Shown here in pieces: positions 26,311 to 34,010 of a stretch of DNA of 64,000 nucleotides. The position numbers were made by a program, and so were the translations under genes. This stretch comes from Parasphingorhabdus sp. SCSIO 66989 (lineage in GTDB: Bacteria; Pseudomonadota; Alphaproteobacteria; Sphingomonadales; Sphingomonadaceae), in the NCBI RefSeq assembly GCF_032852305.1, contig NZ_CP136594.1:1587501-1651500 (forward strand), in the 5' to 3' direction. The notes under the pieces were generated by a model. That model did not search any database and was not told the DNA's origin. It saw only the letters and a program-made list of their open reading frames with translations. The stretch's first letter is position 1. Each line of letters opens with the position of its first letter.

Positions 26311-26533
26311 TTTTGGGTATGTTTACTCTGCTATCACATTGCAAAATAGAGATTTATGATACTATGCTTCGCGATAAAGACTGGGTGACAGTCTCTATGG
26401 GATTGCGAGAAAATGCCCGTGCAGGTTCAGCAAATGAGAAAGAGCCGCAGCCAGTTTAGCAGCGATGCAGGGTGTAGGACATAAACGCTGCTGCCTCATT
26501 CCGACGTATGAAAGAGGTAATTCCTTGCCCCTT

Positions 26534-26833
26534 TCAAAACGAAAAGCCTGATGTTGGGATATCATGGGCTTTGCACAGATTTTCCACCTTTGACAGCGCT
26601 CGGGCGTCGTCGGCAAATGTTTCGCCTATCAGTGCAAGAGCGAACAAACCAAGTTTGTCTTTGGGAATGGTGAGGGAGCGCTCATAATCACGGTTGCCCC
26701 ATGTATTCTCGGCCGTTTTGCCTATGTCATGGAAGAAGATTTCTATGGCCCCGTCTTCTTTCAAAGTCGCATCGACAATCAAAGTGCCTTCTTGGTTGGT
26801 TTTTCGGAATAGCTCGATGCGTTTTGCATCCAT
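26534..26833 (-). CDS. Hypothetical protein
   Basis: 99 residues from ATG 26833, which has AGGAG seven bases upstream. The sequence is soluble and acidic, with a beta-rich first half (GTLIVDATLKEDGAIEIFFHDIG) and a helical second half (LGLFALALIGETFADDARALSKVENLCKAH). I do not recognise a family. It heads the accessory island, and lies about 120 bases downstream of another small orphan gene on the same strand. Confidence 0.5.
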   Translation of the reverse strand: MDAKRIELFRKTNQEGTLIVDATLKEDGAIEIFFHDIGKTAENTWGNRDYERSLTIPKDKLGLFALALIGETFADDARALSKVENLCKAHDIPTSGFSF

Positions 26834-26952
26834 AATATGCTCCTGCATGTGGTCGCTTTGAGCGTTTCTGGGACTACGGTTCACGCGGCTGTGTCGGCAT
26901 TAGGTGCTCTATTGCAAGAATTCAGAGAGTGTGCGCGCCGCCTTGCATCCCT

Positions 26953-27297
26953 TCACTGTTCCCGATCTTTGTCAATAAAGCGCACGAAATCATGTGTTCG
27001 ATCTGCATCATCATCATCAACTATTCGGTGAACCAGATTTTGCGAATAGCAGTGCGTTAATGCCTCGGATAGCAGATTACGGCTTTTCTCACGGGTGCTG
27101 ATAAAGGTGATCCATATCCCCTTTGCCGTCTTGTCAATTTGGATATCGACCTGGTTTGATGCCATGTCGTCATCATGCGTGATGTATATCGGGCCTTCAG
27201 AGCTGTCGCCTATATTGGAAGCTGGCATCAGATAATGCGCTAGCCCGATCCAGGCCTTGTCTGGATAATCGCTCTCTATCCGATATTCGAAGCCCAC
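26953..27297 (-). CDS. Hypothetical protein
   Basis: 114 residues beginning at GTG 27297 (MGFEYRIESDYPDKAWIGLAHYL); the ribosome site is weak. Acidic, soluble, with a DDDDADRTHDF stretch near the end. No family recognised. The lower G+C and the tiny neighbouring orphans fit an accessory region. It may be an immunity or regulatory protein, but nothing in the sequence shows this. Confidence 0.45.
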   Translation of the reverse strand: MGFEYRIESDYPDKAWIGLAHYLMPASNIGDSSEGPIYITHDDDMASNQVDIQIDKTAKGIWITFISTREKSRNLLSEALTHCYSQNLVHRIVDDDDADRTHDFVRFIDKDREQ

Positions 27298-27375
27298 AAA
27301 TACATACTCTTGCTGCGGTCAGATGATGGCGAAATTGCTAAGCATGTTTGAATTACGTAATTAGGCATACTGACC

Positions 27376-27711
27376 CTAGAGCTCGTCACACTCCAATTCT
27401 TTCCATTCAGGGTCTTCCAAGTGCTTTGTCGTTCTCATATCGCCGGTTTCACTTTTCGCCTTGAGCTCGATTAGTCGGCACTTGCGCTGCGCATTGCGCT
27501 TCTGAGTTCGCTCCCGCCGCAATTTTTGCCCTGCTTGAAAAGCATTAACGCAATCCTGATCGTAATCATTGTACGATAATGGCCCGGTTTGGCACTCAGC
27601 AACTTTCGCTTCTCTGGCCTCTTTGTTCTCCGCATAGAAATCCACAGTTTCGGCCTGTTCACAACCAGCCAGCGCCACAAGTGCAATGGCAAGTAAACCG
27701 TTACGTATCAT
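27376..27711 (-). CDS. EexN-like lipoprotein
   Basis: 111 residues from ATG 27711 with GGAGA upstream. A signal peptide ends in the lipobox LAGC (cysteine at about residue 17), so the protein should be anchored in a membrane. ECQTGPLSYNDYDQDCVNAFQAGQK followed by a basic region (RRERTQKRNAQRK) is the pattern of proteins annotated as EexN family, named after a conjugation entry-exclusion protein. No conjugation genes are near, so a link to plasmid exclusion is unproven. Confidence 0.6.
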   Translation of the reverse strand: MIRNGLLAIALVALAGCEQAETVDFYAENKEAREAKVAECQTGPLSYNDYDQDCVNAFQAGQKLRRERTQKRNAQRKCRLIELKAKSETGDMRTTKHLEDPEWKELECDEL

Positions 27712-27952
27712 GCTGAATCTCTCCATCGATCGATCATCCCAGCAATAGTGCCGGCCAATTATCGCTCTGGAGCTATCACATATCGGGTTCGGGCCTTTGT
27801 AAACTCTGCGCAGCCAAAACGAAAACGCCGTGGGGCCATCAGGGTCGCCATGGCTGAAAACGCCACTGCCCGTAACATGGTGACAGGATAAGAGAGATTG
27901 AGATAGAGCAGAACAACCAGAGAAATTGGTAAACTGCGACCTTAATTCCGCT

Positions 27953-28231
27953 CTAGCCCGTCAGTGCTCGCCTCACGGCTTCCGGCTCTTTGGCAATCAC
28001 CTTCAGCAGCGCGGCGGCCGGGCCGCTGACGGCGCGGCGGCCCTGTTCCCATTTGCGATAACCGGAAAGGCTCATGCCAAGCAGAGGGGCCATTTGTGCC
28101 TGTGTCAGTTTGATCTGCTTGCGCACCTTGGCCGGTTCTATGGGTTCGTGCACAAGGGCAGGGCCTTCGCCTTTGGCATGGGCAAGGGCCTCGCCCAGAG
28201 ACTGAATAAGATCATCGCCCAACTCTGTCAT
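27953..28231 (-). CDS. Helix-turn-helix antitoxin (HigA-like)
   Basis: 92 residues from ATG 28231, whose ATGA overlaps the stop of the toxin gene; an ATG five codons earlier is possible. A Cro/C1-type helix-turn-helix is clear: VRKQIKLTQAQMAPLLGMSLSGYRKWEQGRRAVSGPAAALLKVI. Gene order toxin first, antitoxin second is that of HigBA-type systems. The antitoxin should bind the toxin and repress the shared promoter upstream of 28566. Confidence 0.8.
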   Translation of the reverse strand: MTELGDDLIQSLGEALAHAKGEGPALVHEPIEPAKVRKQIKLTQAQMAPLLGMSLSGYRKWEQGRRAVSGPAAALLKVIAKEPEAVRRALTG

Positions 28232-28566
28232 TTTCTGTCCTTCCATGCCGCCTTTAAGGCTGTGGTTAGTTGTTTGACGGTGCGTTTTTCGCCGACTGTC
28301 ATATCTGCCTTTGCGGCCTTTGCATAAGCCAGCAGGGCATAGAGAGGCATCCTATCATCAAGGTAATAATAGATGATCCGCGCACCGCCTCGCTTTCCCC
28401 TTCCCGATGCCGCAAACCGCACTTTGCGGACACCGCCTGTGCCCGGTATTTCATCACCTGCCAGAGGGTTTTCGGCCAAGAAGGTCATAAGCTCGTCTTT
28501 CTCATCTTCGCTAAACAGTTTTTCACTCTGGCGGATAAAAGTTGGCGTCTCGGCAACTGTTTGCAT
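28228..28566 (-). CDS. RelE/HigB-like toxin
   Basis: 112 residues from ATG 28566 (a TTG six codons earlier is an alternative). The fold pattern is RelE-like: an N-terminal helix pair with FIRQSEKLFSEDEKDELMTFLAENP, then GGVRKVRFAASGRGKRGGARIIYYYLDDRMPLYALLAYAKAAKADMT, close to the HigB-2/RelE type that cuts mRNA on the ribosome. It is translationally coupled to the helix-turn-helix antitoxin. Confidence 0.8.
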   Translation of the reverse strand: MQTVAETPTFIRQSEKLFSEDEKDELMTFLAENPLAGDEIPGTGGVRKVRFAASGRGKRGGARIIYYYLDDRMPLYALLAYAKAAKADMTVGEKRTVKQLTTALKAAWKDRK

Positions 28567-28751
28567 ATGGCATGCATAACCCAATGGGTTACTTAAAGCA
28601 AGAGGTATGATAGGGTAATCTGAGGTTATGATGACAATTCACTGAATCCGTAAATTCGAGCCATAATGAAGTGCAATTAGTAAACCGTCACCGTATTTCC
28701 TGTCACCGTATTTCCGGCTAACTGTAGCAATGTCACAAAGAGTTGCGCGGC

Positions 28752-28774
28752 ATATTCATAACAGTTATGAATAT
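28752..28774. promoter_or_regulatory. 23-bp palindrome, likely ParD operator
   Basis: Perfect 11-bp arms (ATATTCATAAC and GTTATGAATAT) around one central A, ending 18 bases before the antitoxin start. ParD/CopG-type antitoxins bind such palindromes and repress their own operon. Confidence 0.65.
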
Positions 28775-28791
28775 ATATGAAGGAGCGCATG

Positions 28792-29052
28792 ATGAACAGA
28801 CTGACAATTTCGGTGCCGGAGCAGATGAACGCCTATGTTGAAGCCCAGATCAATGGTGGGCGCTATGGCAATGTGAGCGAGTATTTCCGCGATCTTGTCC
28901 GCCGCGATCAGGAGCGCCGGGAAAGCGCCATTCAGGAGTTGCGCGCCATGCTCGATAAGGCAGAGGCGAGCGGTGTAAGTTCGCGCAGCTTGCCGGAAAT
29001 CATGAAAGCCGCTCGTGAGGAAGCCCGCGCTCAGGGCTTGCTGGATGACTGA
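28792..29052 (+). CDS. ParD-type antitoxin
   Basis: 86 residues from ATG 28792, chosen because AGGAG lies seven bases upstream; ATG 28777 and 28789 are in frame. The start MNRLTISVPEQMNAYVEAQINGGRYGNVSEYFRDLVRRDQ is the ribbon-helix-helix fold of ParD/CopG antitoxins, and the tail (SLPEIMKAAREEARAQGLLDD) is the usual toxin-binding part. It overlaps the toxin start by eight bases. Confidence 0.88.
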   Translation: MNRLTISVPEQMNAYVEAQINGGRYGNVSEYFRDLVRRDQERRESAIQELRAMLDKAEASGVSSRSLPEIMKAAREEARAQGLLDD

Positions 29053-29338
29053 ACGGCTCAGGCTTACCGAAGAAGCCGACCGTGATCTGATCGATATTTA
29101 CCTTTACAGCCTGAAAGAATTTGGTGTGCAGCAGGCAGATCGCTACTCTGACACCCTGATGCAAAAGCTTGAAACTGTTGCTGAAAATCCGAGTTTTGGC
29201 AGCGATTACAGCTATATCCGAGCCGGATTGCGGCGCTATACAAGCGTATCTCATGCAATTTACTACCAATCTCTAGATAGTGGTATTTTGGTGCTGCGCA
29301 TCCTGCATGGCAGCATGGACCCGGCACGACATTTATAG
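29045..29338 (+). CDS. ParE-type toxin
   Basis: 97 residues from ATG 29045, overlapping the antitoxin gene. MTERLRLTEEADRDLIDIYLYSLKEFGVQQADRY in separate blocks and VSHAIYYQSLDSGILVLRILHGSMDPARHL match ParE of the RelE/ParE superfamily, which poisons DNA gyrase. Co-transcribed with parD from the palindrome-bearing promoter. Confidence 0.88.
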   Translation: MTERLRLTEEADRDLIDIYLYSLKEFGVQQADRYSDTLMQKLETVAENPSFGSDYSYIRAGLRRYTSVSHAIYYQSLDSGILVLRILHGSMDPARHL

Positions 29339-29687
29339 TGCCCAAGTTAGGCTTTGGGCATTGGGCCGCCCGCAATACCCTCTCGCATTCTTTATCTGGG
29401 TGAGGATTGTTTTGGCTGATTATGCAGGCGCTTGGGCGGACTATAATGGCAATTGACTGAATCGGTAAATTCCACTCACAATTAAGTGCAATCAGTAAAC
29501 TGCCGCCGTAATTCAACCGTAGTACTGGATATCTGAGACGGTGATGGCAATTCGGGTTAATTCGGGGACAGTTTTTGGTAGCCTCGGTCACGCTTGAGCG
29601 CATTGTCCATGAAACTGTCCCCGAATTACCCCTGCGCCTTGCTTTCGATGATTTAGGGATTTAGTAAACTGTCACCGTAATTCCAAC
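29339..29687. repeat. Gap with several short palindromic repeat units
   Basis: No gene. It holds a degenerate unit at about 29442-29520 (TGGCAATTGACTGAATCGGT... to AGTAAACTGCCGCCGTAATTC), related to one at about 28629-28700. A perfect 17-bp inverted repeat follows (AATTCGGGGACAGTTT-type arms at 29558-29574 and 29612-29628), then the right arm TAAACTGTCACCGTAA at 29665-29680. Homology to the adhesin begins eight bases later. Confidence 0.65.
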
Positions 29688-29817
29688 GCCAGAGGAAGAA
29701 GAAGCCTATAGCCGCACGGTGCAGAATGTCATCGGCGGCCTGGCAGCCCTTGTCGGGACCGATGGATCAGAACTCGCCAATGTTTTCGCATCGGCTCAGG
29801 CCGAGGTGGAGAATAAT
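29688..29817 (+). repeat. 130-bp direct repeat of the VENN pre-toxin segment (copy 1)
   Basis: Nearly identical to 31921-32050; both code for the segment from PEEEEAYSRTV to AEVENN. The similarity stops at the VENN codons, beyond which the two proteins are unrelated, as expected for toxin swapping at this point. Confidence 0.85.
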
Positions 29818-31110
29818 CAGCTGGTGACAGATCAGGCCAGATATAGTGAAGAAAGTCCTCCAGGAGCGTTAAGTCTCAAAGATGCTTTACGAGACCCAGA
29901 ATTTGCCGCTTTGGTAGAAAAAGACGGCGTTGAAGCCTTTAAGGCATTGCTGAGAACCTGCGTTCAGACCAGCAATGATAGTTGCGCTTCTGCGGGCACA
30001 CAGCAGCAACTGGATGCACTGGATCGTTATGCCGCGCTGAACCAACAATATGAGGCTGAGCAGCTAGAGTTTTTCAGAACGGAAATTTTTAGCCTGATAG
30101 CCGTTGGTTCCGGTGGTTTGTCGAATGAAGACTTTATTCGACTTGCCACAGCAACCAGTCAGGAAGAGATAGCGGCCATCGCTTGGGATTATACGCAGGC
30201 CAATAATCCGCCTGCGACCTATGCCAGCGAGGCAGCAACCGGATTTGAAGGCTGGTGGGCGCAAATCTATGGAACAGCGCTTTATCGTGGTGGAGAAGCG
30301 GGAGATAGAGCGCAATCCGATATTCTCAATACTCTGTTGACAGGCGGTCCGTCTGGTGCGGGTGCTGCTGTAGTTGGCGGAGCATTGGATATCTTCGGAA
30401 GCTTCGCAGCAGGCGGCGTTGAAGGCCAGATTGACCAGATATTCCCGTCACAGAGCGATATGTTCGCCGATGCCCAGCGACAGGAAAACAATGCAGAACT
30501 CCCATTCTATCAGCAGGTCTGGTCACAGGAAGAATTGAATGAGCTGGCCAGTGAAGAAATCATAAGCAGCCTTAGTCTCAGGCCTGGCACTGGTCTTTTG
30601 AGACGGGCTGGTTTGCTACGACCCGCACCGAGATTACAGGATCTGAGTCCTGATGAACTGTCATATCAGCGTTTAATTGACGGATTAAATGACCTTGATG
30701 TTTCTACGGGTCCTAACCAAGCTGTTTTTTATTCAGGACGTGGTGCGCGAGATGCTGCCGAAGACTTTGCATCCTCAAATGGTCTTAATACTTTGGAACA
30801 GACAACTGGGGGGCGCTATTTGGATGACCTTCAACTTTACGAAAATACTGTTAATAACGTGCGTCAAAGTCAGGCAGATACAATATGGGGTCGTATTTCA
30901 CAGACATATGCCTCGTTAGCATCAGGGAAGGTGAATGCAATTATTAGTAACCCGCGCAGCAACAGTGTTTTTCTCACGCAGGAATTACCAACATTGCTCC
31001 AAAATCGTAATGTGACACAAGTTACTGTGCGTTCGCTCAACGGCAAACAAGTTACAATACCGGGTGGGACACCAATAGATGAAGCGCTTAAAATGTTGAA
31101 AGGATTCTAA
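29719..31110 (+). CDS. Orphan CdiA C-terminal fragment with ADP-ribosyl-cyclase-like toxin domain (cassette A)
   Basis: 463 residues from GTG 29719. The frame opens at 29668 inside a repeat arm and there is no real adhesin N terminus. Residues 1-33 are the pre-toxin segment ending in AEVENN, the VENN delimiter of CdiA proteins, and match cassette B at DNA level. A variable middle follows. From about residue 334 the order FYSGRG, NTLEQTTGGRYLDDL, IWGRISQTYASLASGKV and TQELPTL mirrors the CD38/ADP-ribosyl cyclase pattern (WSG, TLEDT, FW..S..FA, catalytic Glu near 421). I infer NAD+ degradation as toxic activity. A short gene directly downstream is the probable immunity gene. Confidence 0.6.
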   Translation: MQNVIGGLAALVGTDGSELANVFASAQAEVENNQLVTDQARYSEESPPGALSLKDALRDPEFAALVEKDGVEAFKALLRTCVQTSNDSCASAGTQQQLDALDRYAALNQQYEAEQLEFFRTEIFSLIAVGSGGLSNEDFIRLATATSQEEIAAIAWDYTQANNPPATYASEAATGFEGWWAQIYGTALYRGGEAGDRAQSDILNTLLTGGPSGAGAAVVGGALDIFGSFAAGGVEGQIDQIFPSQSDMFADAQRQENNAELPFYQQVWSQEELNELASEEIISSLSLRPGTGLLRRAGLLRPAPRLQDLSPDELSYQRLIDGLNDLDVSTGPNQAVFYSGRGARDAAEDFASSNGLNTLEQTTGGRYLDDLQLYENTVNNVRQSQADTIWGRISQTYASLASGKVNAIISNPRSNSVFLTQELPTLLQNRNVTQVTVRSLNGKQVTIPGGTPIDEALKMLKGF

Positions 31111-31111
31111 T

Positions 31112-31348
31112 TTGGAGAAGTGGGTTATATCGAGACCACATAGACATACCGTCAAGTACGAATGCAATGAATCTGTGGTTCTTTATGAAGTAGAGTCCCT
31201 GATAGACGGCGCAATTGCACTTTATTCTGACTCCCCTAAAGTTACTTCAGGGACGCTTGCGCCCGGAATCACAGAATTAGAGAGGGTGAAAGCCTGGCTG
31301 CAAAGTAAGGGTTACATAGTAGAGGTTGACGACACCCCTTTACCATAG
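31112..31348 (+). CDS. Putative immunity protein of cassette A
   Basis: 78 residues from TTG 31112, one base after the toxin stop; AAGGA lies eight bases upstream and there is no in-frame ATG. Small, acidic and soluble (SVVLYEVESLIDGAIALYSD, ITELERVKAWLQSKGYIVEVDDTP). The place directly behind a CdiA-CT toxin is that of CdiI. No family recognised, so the role is inferred from position only. Confidence 0.5.
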   Translation: MEKWVISRPHRHTVKYECNESVVLYEVESLIDGAIALYSDSPKVTSGTLAPGITELERVKAWLQSKGYIVEVDDTPLP

Positions 31349-31681
31349 GGATATAGCGGTGTCTCCTCCAATATTCTGCTGGAGATTGGCGGCGAGCGTG
31401 TTGCTGCGGATGACGAGCGCTATATTGACACTGCCAATGCCACCAATGGCCTGACCCGGGAATTTGATCAGGACCAGCAGGATGATTTTAATCGCGGGGT
31501 TGCTGCGACCCGGTCGCTGTTTAGCGAGGGTGGTACTACACTCAACATTCTGGCGGAAAACGCTGAAGAGAAGGAGGGTGAAGACGGCACCCGTTCCTGG
31601 GGTCCGGGCTCGCTGGAGCGGCAGATCTTTACCGGGCTGCGGGCGGCGGCCTCGGGTGATCTGAGTGGTTCGCTCACCGAT
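31349..31681 (+). pseudogene. 5'-truncated adhesin coding sequence in front of cassette B
   Basis: The frame is open directly after the immunity stop at 31348 and joins the gene at 31682 without a break (GYSGVSSNILLEIGGERVAADDERY ... SWGPGSLERQIFTG in part). No ATG, GTG or TTG occurs in this frame, so it is the remnant of a larger adhesin gene whose front is missing. It codes for the conserved region before the VENN segment. Confidence 0.65.
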
Positions 31682-33457
31682 ATGCTGCAGGATGCTGTGG
31701 TCAATGTGGCACAGCAGAATCTCGCTGAGCTGGTGGGCCGCGAGGTGCATGATCCTGATGGCGCGATTAATGAGGGCTCGGTTGAGCAGGTGCTGCTGCA
31801 CACGCTGATCGGCTGTGCCGCCGGGGAAGCTTCGTCCTCCGGCTCATGCGGCAGCGGTGCAGCAGGACAGGGCGGCTCTGCGGCGCTGACCTCGCTGTTC
31901 AGCCTGCCCGAAGATGCAGCGCCAGAGGAAGAAGAAGCCTATAGCCGCACGGTGCAGAATGTCATCGGCGGCCTGGCAGCGCTTGTTGGCACCGATGGAT
32001 CAGAACTCGCCAATGTTTTTGCATCCGCGCAGGCCGAGGTGGAGAATAATGCGACTGCTTCTGGCAGCCATTTTGCAGACTGCACGCCAGGTGCGGATGG
32101 TTGCCTGTCGTGGGACGATTATCTAAAATCGGAAAAGGGTCAGTATGACCTCAGCGTTCATGGCAGCAGGGAGCGAGTCGAAGAGTGCTTGCAAACAAAT
32201 TCCTCAGCATGCCAGCTGGAGCAAAAAGGGGTTAAGACAACCAATCTTACCGATGCTGAAGTAGAGCAAGGCCTTGCCCAGATTGAGGAATCGGAAACGA
32301 CACTTAACACGCTCTATGGCGACGACGAGGCGGCAAAAGCCGAAGCAAGGCAAGCGATAGCCGAAGGCCGGTTGAGCCCATCTGCGCTTGCGCAGCAGGC
32401 AGAGACCAAATACCAGGAAGATGTTGCCTATTTGCAAAGTCTTGGCATTGAAGTGGGCAGTGACAATGGCGGGGAGGAGATGACGCCCGAGGAGGTTTCC
32501 GCTTTGGCTGACGCGAGGCGATCAGATGCCGCTCGCTTTAAGGCGGCGCTGGATTATGCCGCCGAGCAAAAGGAAGAAAGGCGCCAGGCCTATGATGCTA
32601 TTCATGGCGCAGGTGCCTATGATGCCTTGCAACTGGAAAGAGCATTGGCCAGCGAGGCGCGCAGGCGGGAAATTGACGCGAAGGTGGATGCCGAGACATA
32701 TAAACTGGTCTGTTATTTATATTGTACAGCCATAGGGAGTGCCGGGATTGCGGTCGCAGCGCCGGCTGTGGGAGCGGGTTTGGCCGGGGGCACCGCGCTG
32801 GAAGGCACGGTGACCTTCATTGCTGGTGGCCTGTTCTCGACTGGGCTAAACGAGGTGCAAACGGGCATTAACAAGTCAAAGGTTGAAAATGGCGAGATCG
32901 TGTGGGGCACACCAACAACCGGCGAGCGCGTTGATAGCGCCTTGACTGGCGGTCTGGGCGTGACACGCTTTGGTGTACTGAGAGACTGGAGCCCTGCTGC
33001 ACGAGGCGCTGCGACTGGGTTTGTGTCTGGCGCAACCGGGAATACGGCAGGGCAATTAGTTGACATCGTAAACCCCCGCGAAAAGAAGACTGGCTTCGAT
33101 TTTGGCGACTTGGGCCGAGATACGTTGTACGGCACTGTAACCGGGGCGGGCGTCGGCAGATTTACCCCGACGGCCCCGGTGCGGACGCAATATTTTTATC
33201 CCAACTATCGCGGGCAGAGCGATGGCACTGTTATTGGTCCGCGCGGCGGGCTCTATACGCCCCTCTATCCTGTCGGCAGCCGACCACAACAAATCTATAC
33301 CAATAGCGGGAACTACGTTATTTTTGGTGGCAATAATGGTGATGTTCGTATCCGCATTCCCTCGCCAAACCGGCCACCGCAGCAACCGGGTAATAACGGT
33401 AACAACACGAACACTTCTGGCCAGAGCAGCACTGCTGATCAGGCAGATTCTGAATAA
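31682..33457 (+). CDS. CdiA-like pre-toxin/VENN protein, toxin unknown (cassette B)
   Basis: 591 residues from the first ATG of a truncated frame. Residues 1-124 are the conserved CdiA region (DMLQDAVVNVAQQNLAELVGRE, then LLHTLIGCAAGEA) with VENN near 120-123. A charged helical part follows, then a glycine-rich hydrophobic segment (AIGSAGIAVAAPAVGAGLAGGTALEG) that could enter membranes, and a last 100 residues rich in Gly, Asn and Pro (YFYPNYRGQSDG, VGSRPQQIYTNSG). I recognise no toxin domain in that tail, so the activity is either new or lost. A two-span membrane protein gene follows two bases later. Confidence 0.6.
   Translation: MLQDAVVNVAQQNLAELVGREVHDPDGAINEGSVEQVLLHTLIGCAAGEASSSGSCGSGAAGQGGSAALTSLFSLPEDAAPEEEEAYSRTVQNVIGGLAALVGTDGSELANVFASAQAEVENNATASGSHFADCTPGADGCLSWDDYLKSEKGQYDLSVHGSRERVEECLQTNSSACQLEQKGVKTTNLTDAEVEQGLAQIEESETTLNTLYGDDEAAKAEARQAIAEGRLSPSALAQQAETKYQEDVAYLQSLGIEVGSDNGGEEMTPEEVSALADARRSDAARFKAALDYAAEQKEERRQAYDAIHGAGAYDALQLERALASEARRREIDAKVDAETYKLVCYLYCTAIGSAGIAVAAPAVGAGLAGGTALEGTVTFIAGGLFSTGLNEVQTGINKSKVENGEIVWGTPTTGERVDSALTGGLGVTRFGVLRDWSPAARGAATGFVSGATGNTAGQLVDIVNPREKKTGFDFGDLGRDTLYGTVTGAGVGRFTPTAPVRTQYFYPNYRGQSDGTVIGPRGGLYTPLYPVGSRPQQIYTNSGNYVIFGGNNGDVRIRIPSPNRPPQQPGNNGNNTNTSGQSSTADQADSE
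31921..32050 (+). repeat. 130-bp direct repeat of the VENN pre-toxin segment (copy 2)
   Basis: Partner of 29688-29817. Differences by eye are a handful of mostly third-position changes. Confidence 0.85.
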
Positions 33458-33459
33458 CC

Positions 33460-33957
33460 ATGGAGAGGCATAGCTTGAACCTGAGGCTCACTCCACCCTT
33501 TGGTGAGAGCCGCTGGCTGTCTTTTCGTATGCATCCGGTCAATTGGATAACTATTATTGTCGGCGCTTTTGTTATAGGCTTAGCTCTATATGCACTCTTG
33601 TACGTTGATCTGCATCCACAAGATTACACGAATATTCCTATGGCAATACTCGTTGTAGCCTTTGCCAATTTCATCGCAGTTTATCCCTATTGCGTTTATC
33701 GCATCGGCTACGATGACGATGCGATCTATATGCGCCCGCCGCAAGTGAACTGGAAGCTACGACCTCTACCTTTTGTCCGTCTGCCCTTTGATCATATCGG
33801 CTTGGTGACCGGAGAGCGTGCGCCGATTAATCAACTATTGCATGGCAGCAATCGCTTCACCCCCTTCCAATACGCCGCCGTCTATCCCCATATCTGCGAT
33901 TACGGTGACAGTTTATTAATTACACTTAATTATCGCCCGAATTTGGGGATTCAGTAA
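33460..33957 (+). CDS. Membrane protein, putative immunity protein of cassette B
   Basis: 165 residues, two bases after the cassette B stop. Two membrane spans (WITIIVGAFVIGLALYALLYV and IPMAILVVAFANFIAVYPYCV) and then a soluble part. The last 19 residues (DYGDSLLITLNYRPNLGIQ) are coded by the palindromic element at 33900-33970 and the stop is in its right arm, so the original C terminus has been replaced. An inner-membrane immunity protein would fit a pore-forming or membrane-directed toxin, but this is inference. Confidence 0.55.
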   Translation: MERHSLNLRLTPPFGESRWLSFRMHPVNWITIIVGAFVIGLALYALLYVDLHPQDYTNIPMAILVVAFANFIAVYPYCVYRIGYDDDAIYMRPPQVNWKLRPLPFVRLPFDHIGLVTGERAPINQLLHGSNRFTPFQYAAVYPHICDYGDSLLITLNYRPNLGIQ

Positions 33958-33970
33958 ACTGTCACCGTAA
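33900..33970. repeat. 71-bp palindromic element, intact copy, between cassettes B and C
   Basis: Perfect 16-bp inverted ends: TTACGGTGACAGTTTA at 33900-33915 and TAAACTGTCACCGTAA at 33955-33970, interior A+T-rich (TAATTACACTTAATTATCGC...). TTCCAACA follows, as after the right arm at 29665-29680 (TTCCAACG). Confidence 0.85.
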
Positions 33971-34010
33971 TTCCAACAATGTTTAATCGAGACAAAAGTT
34001 GGCCAATGCA

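Noticed and set aside
28620-29690. CRISPR-like impression from repeated AGTAAACTG...CCGTAATTCC units
   Set aside because: Units are irregularly spaced, palindromic and few, with no cas genes; they are REP-like elements.
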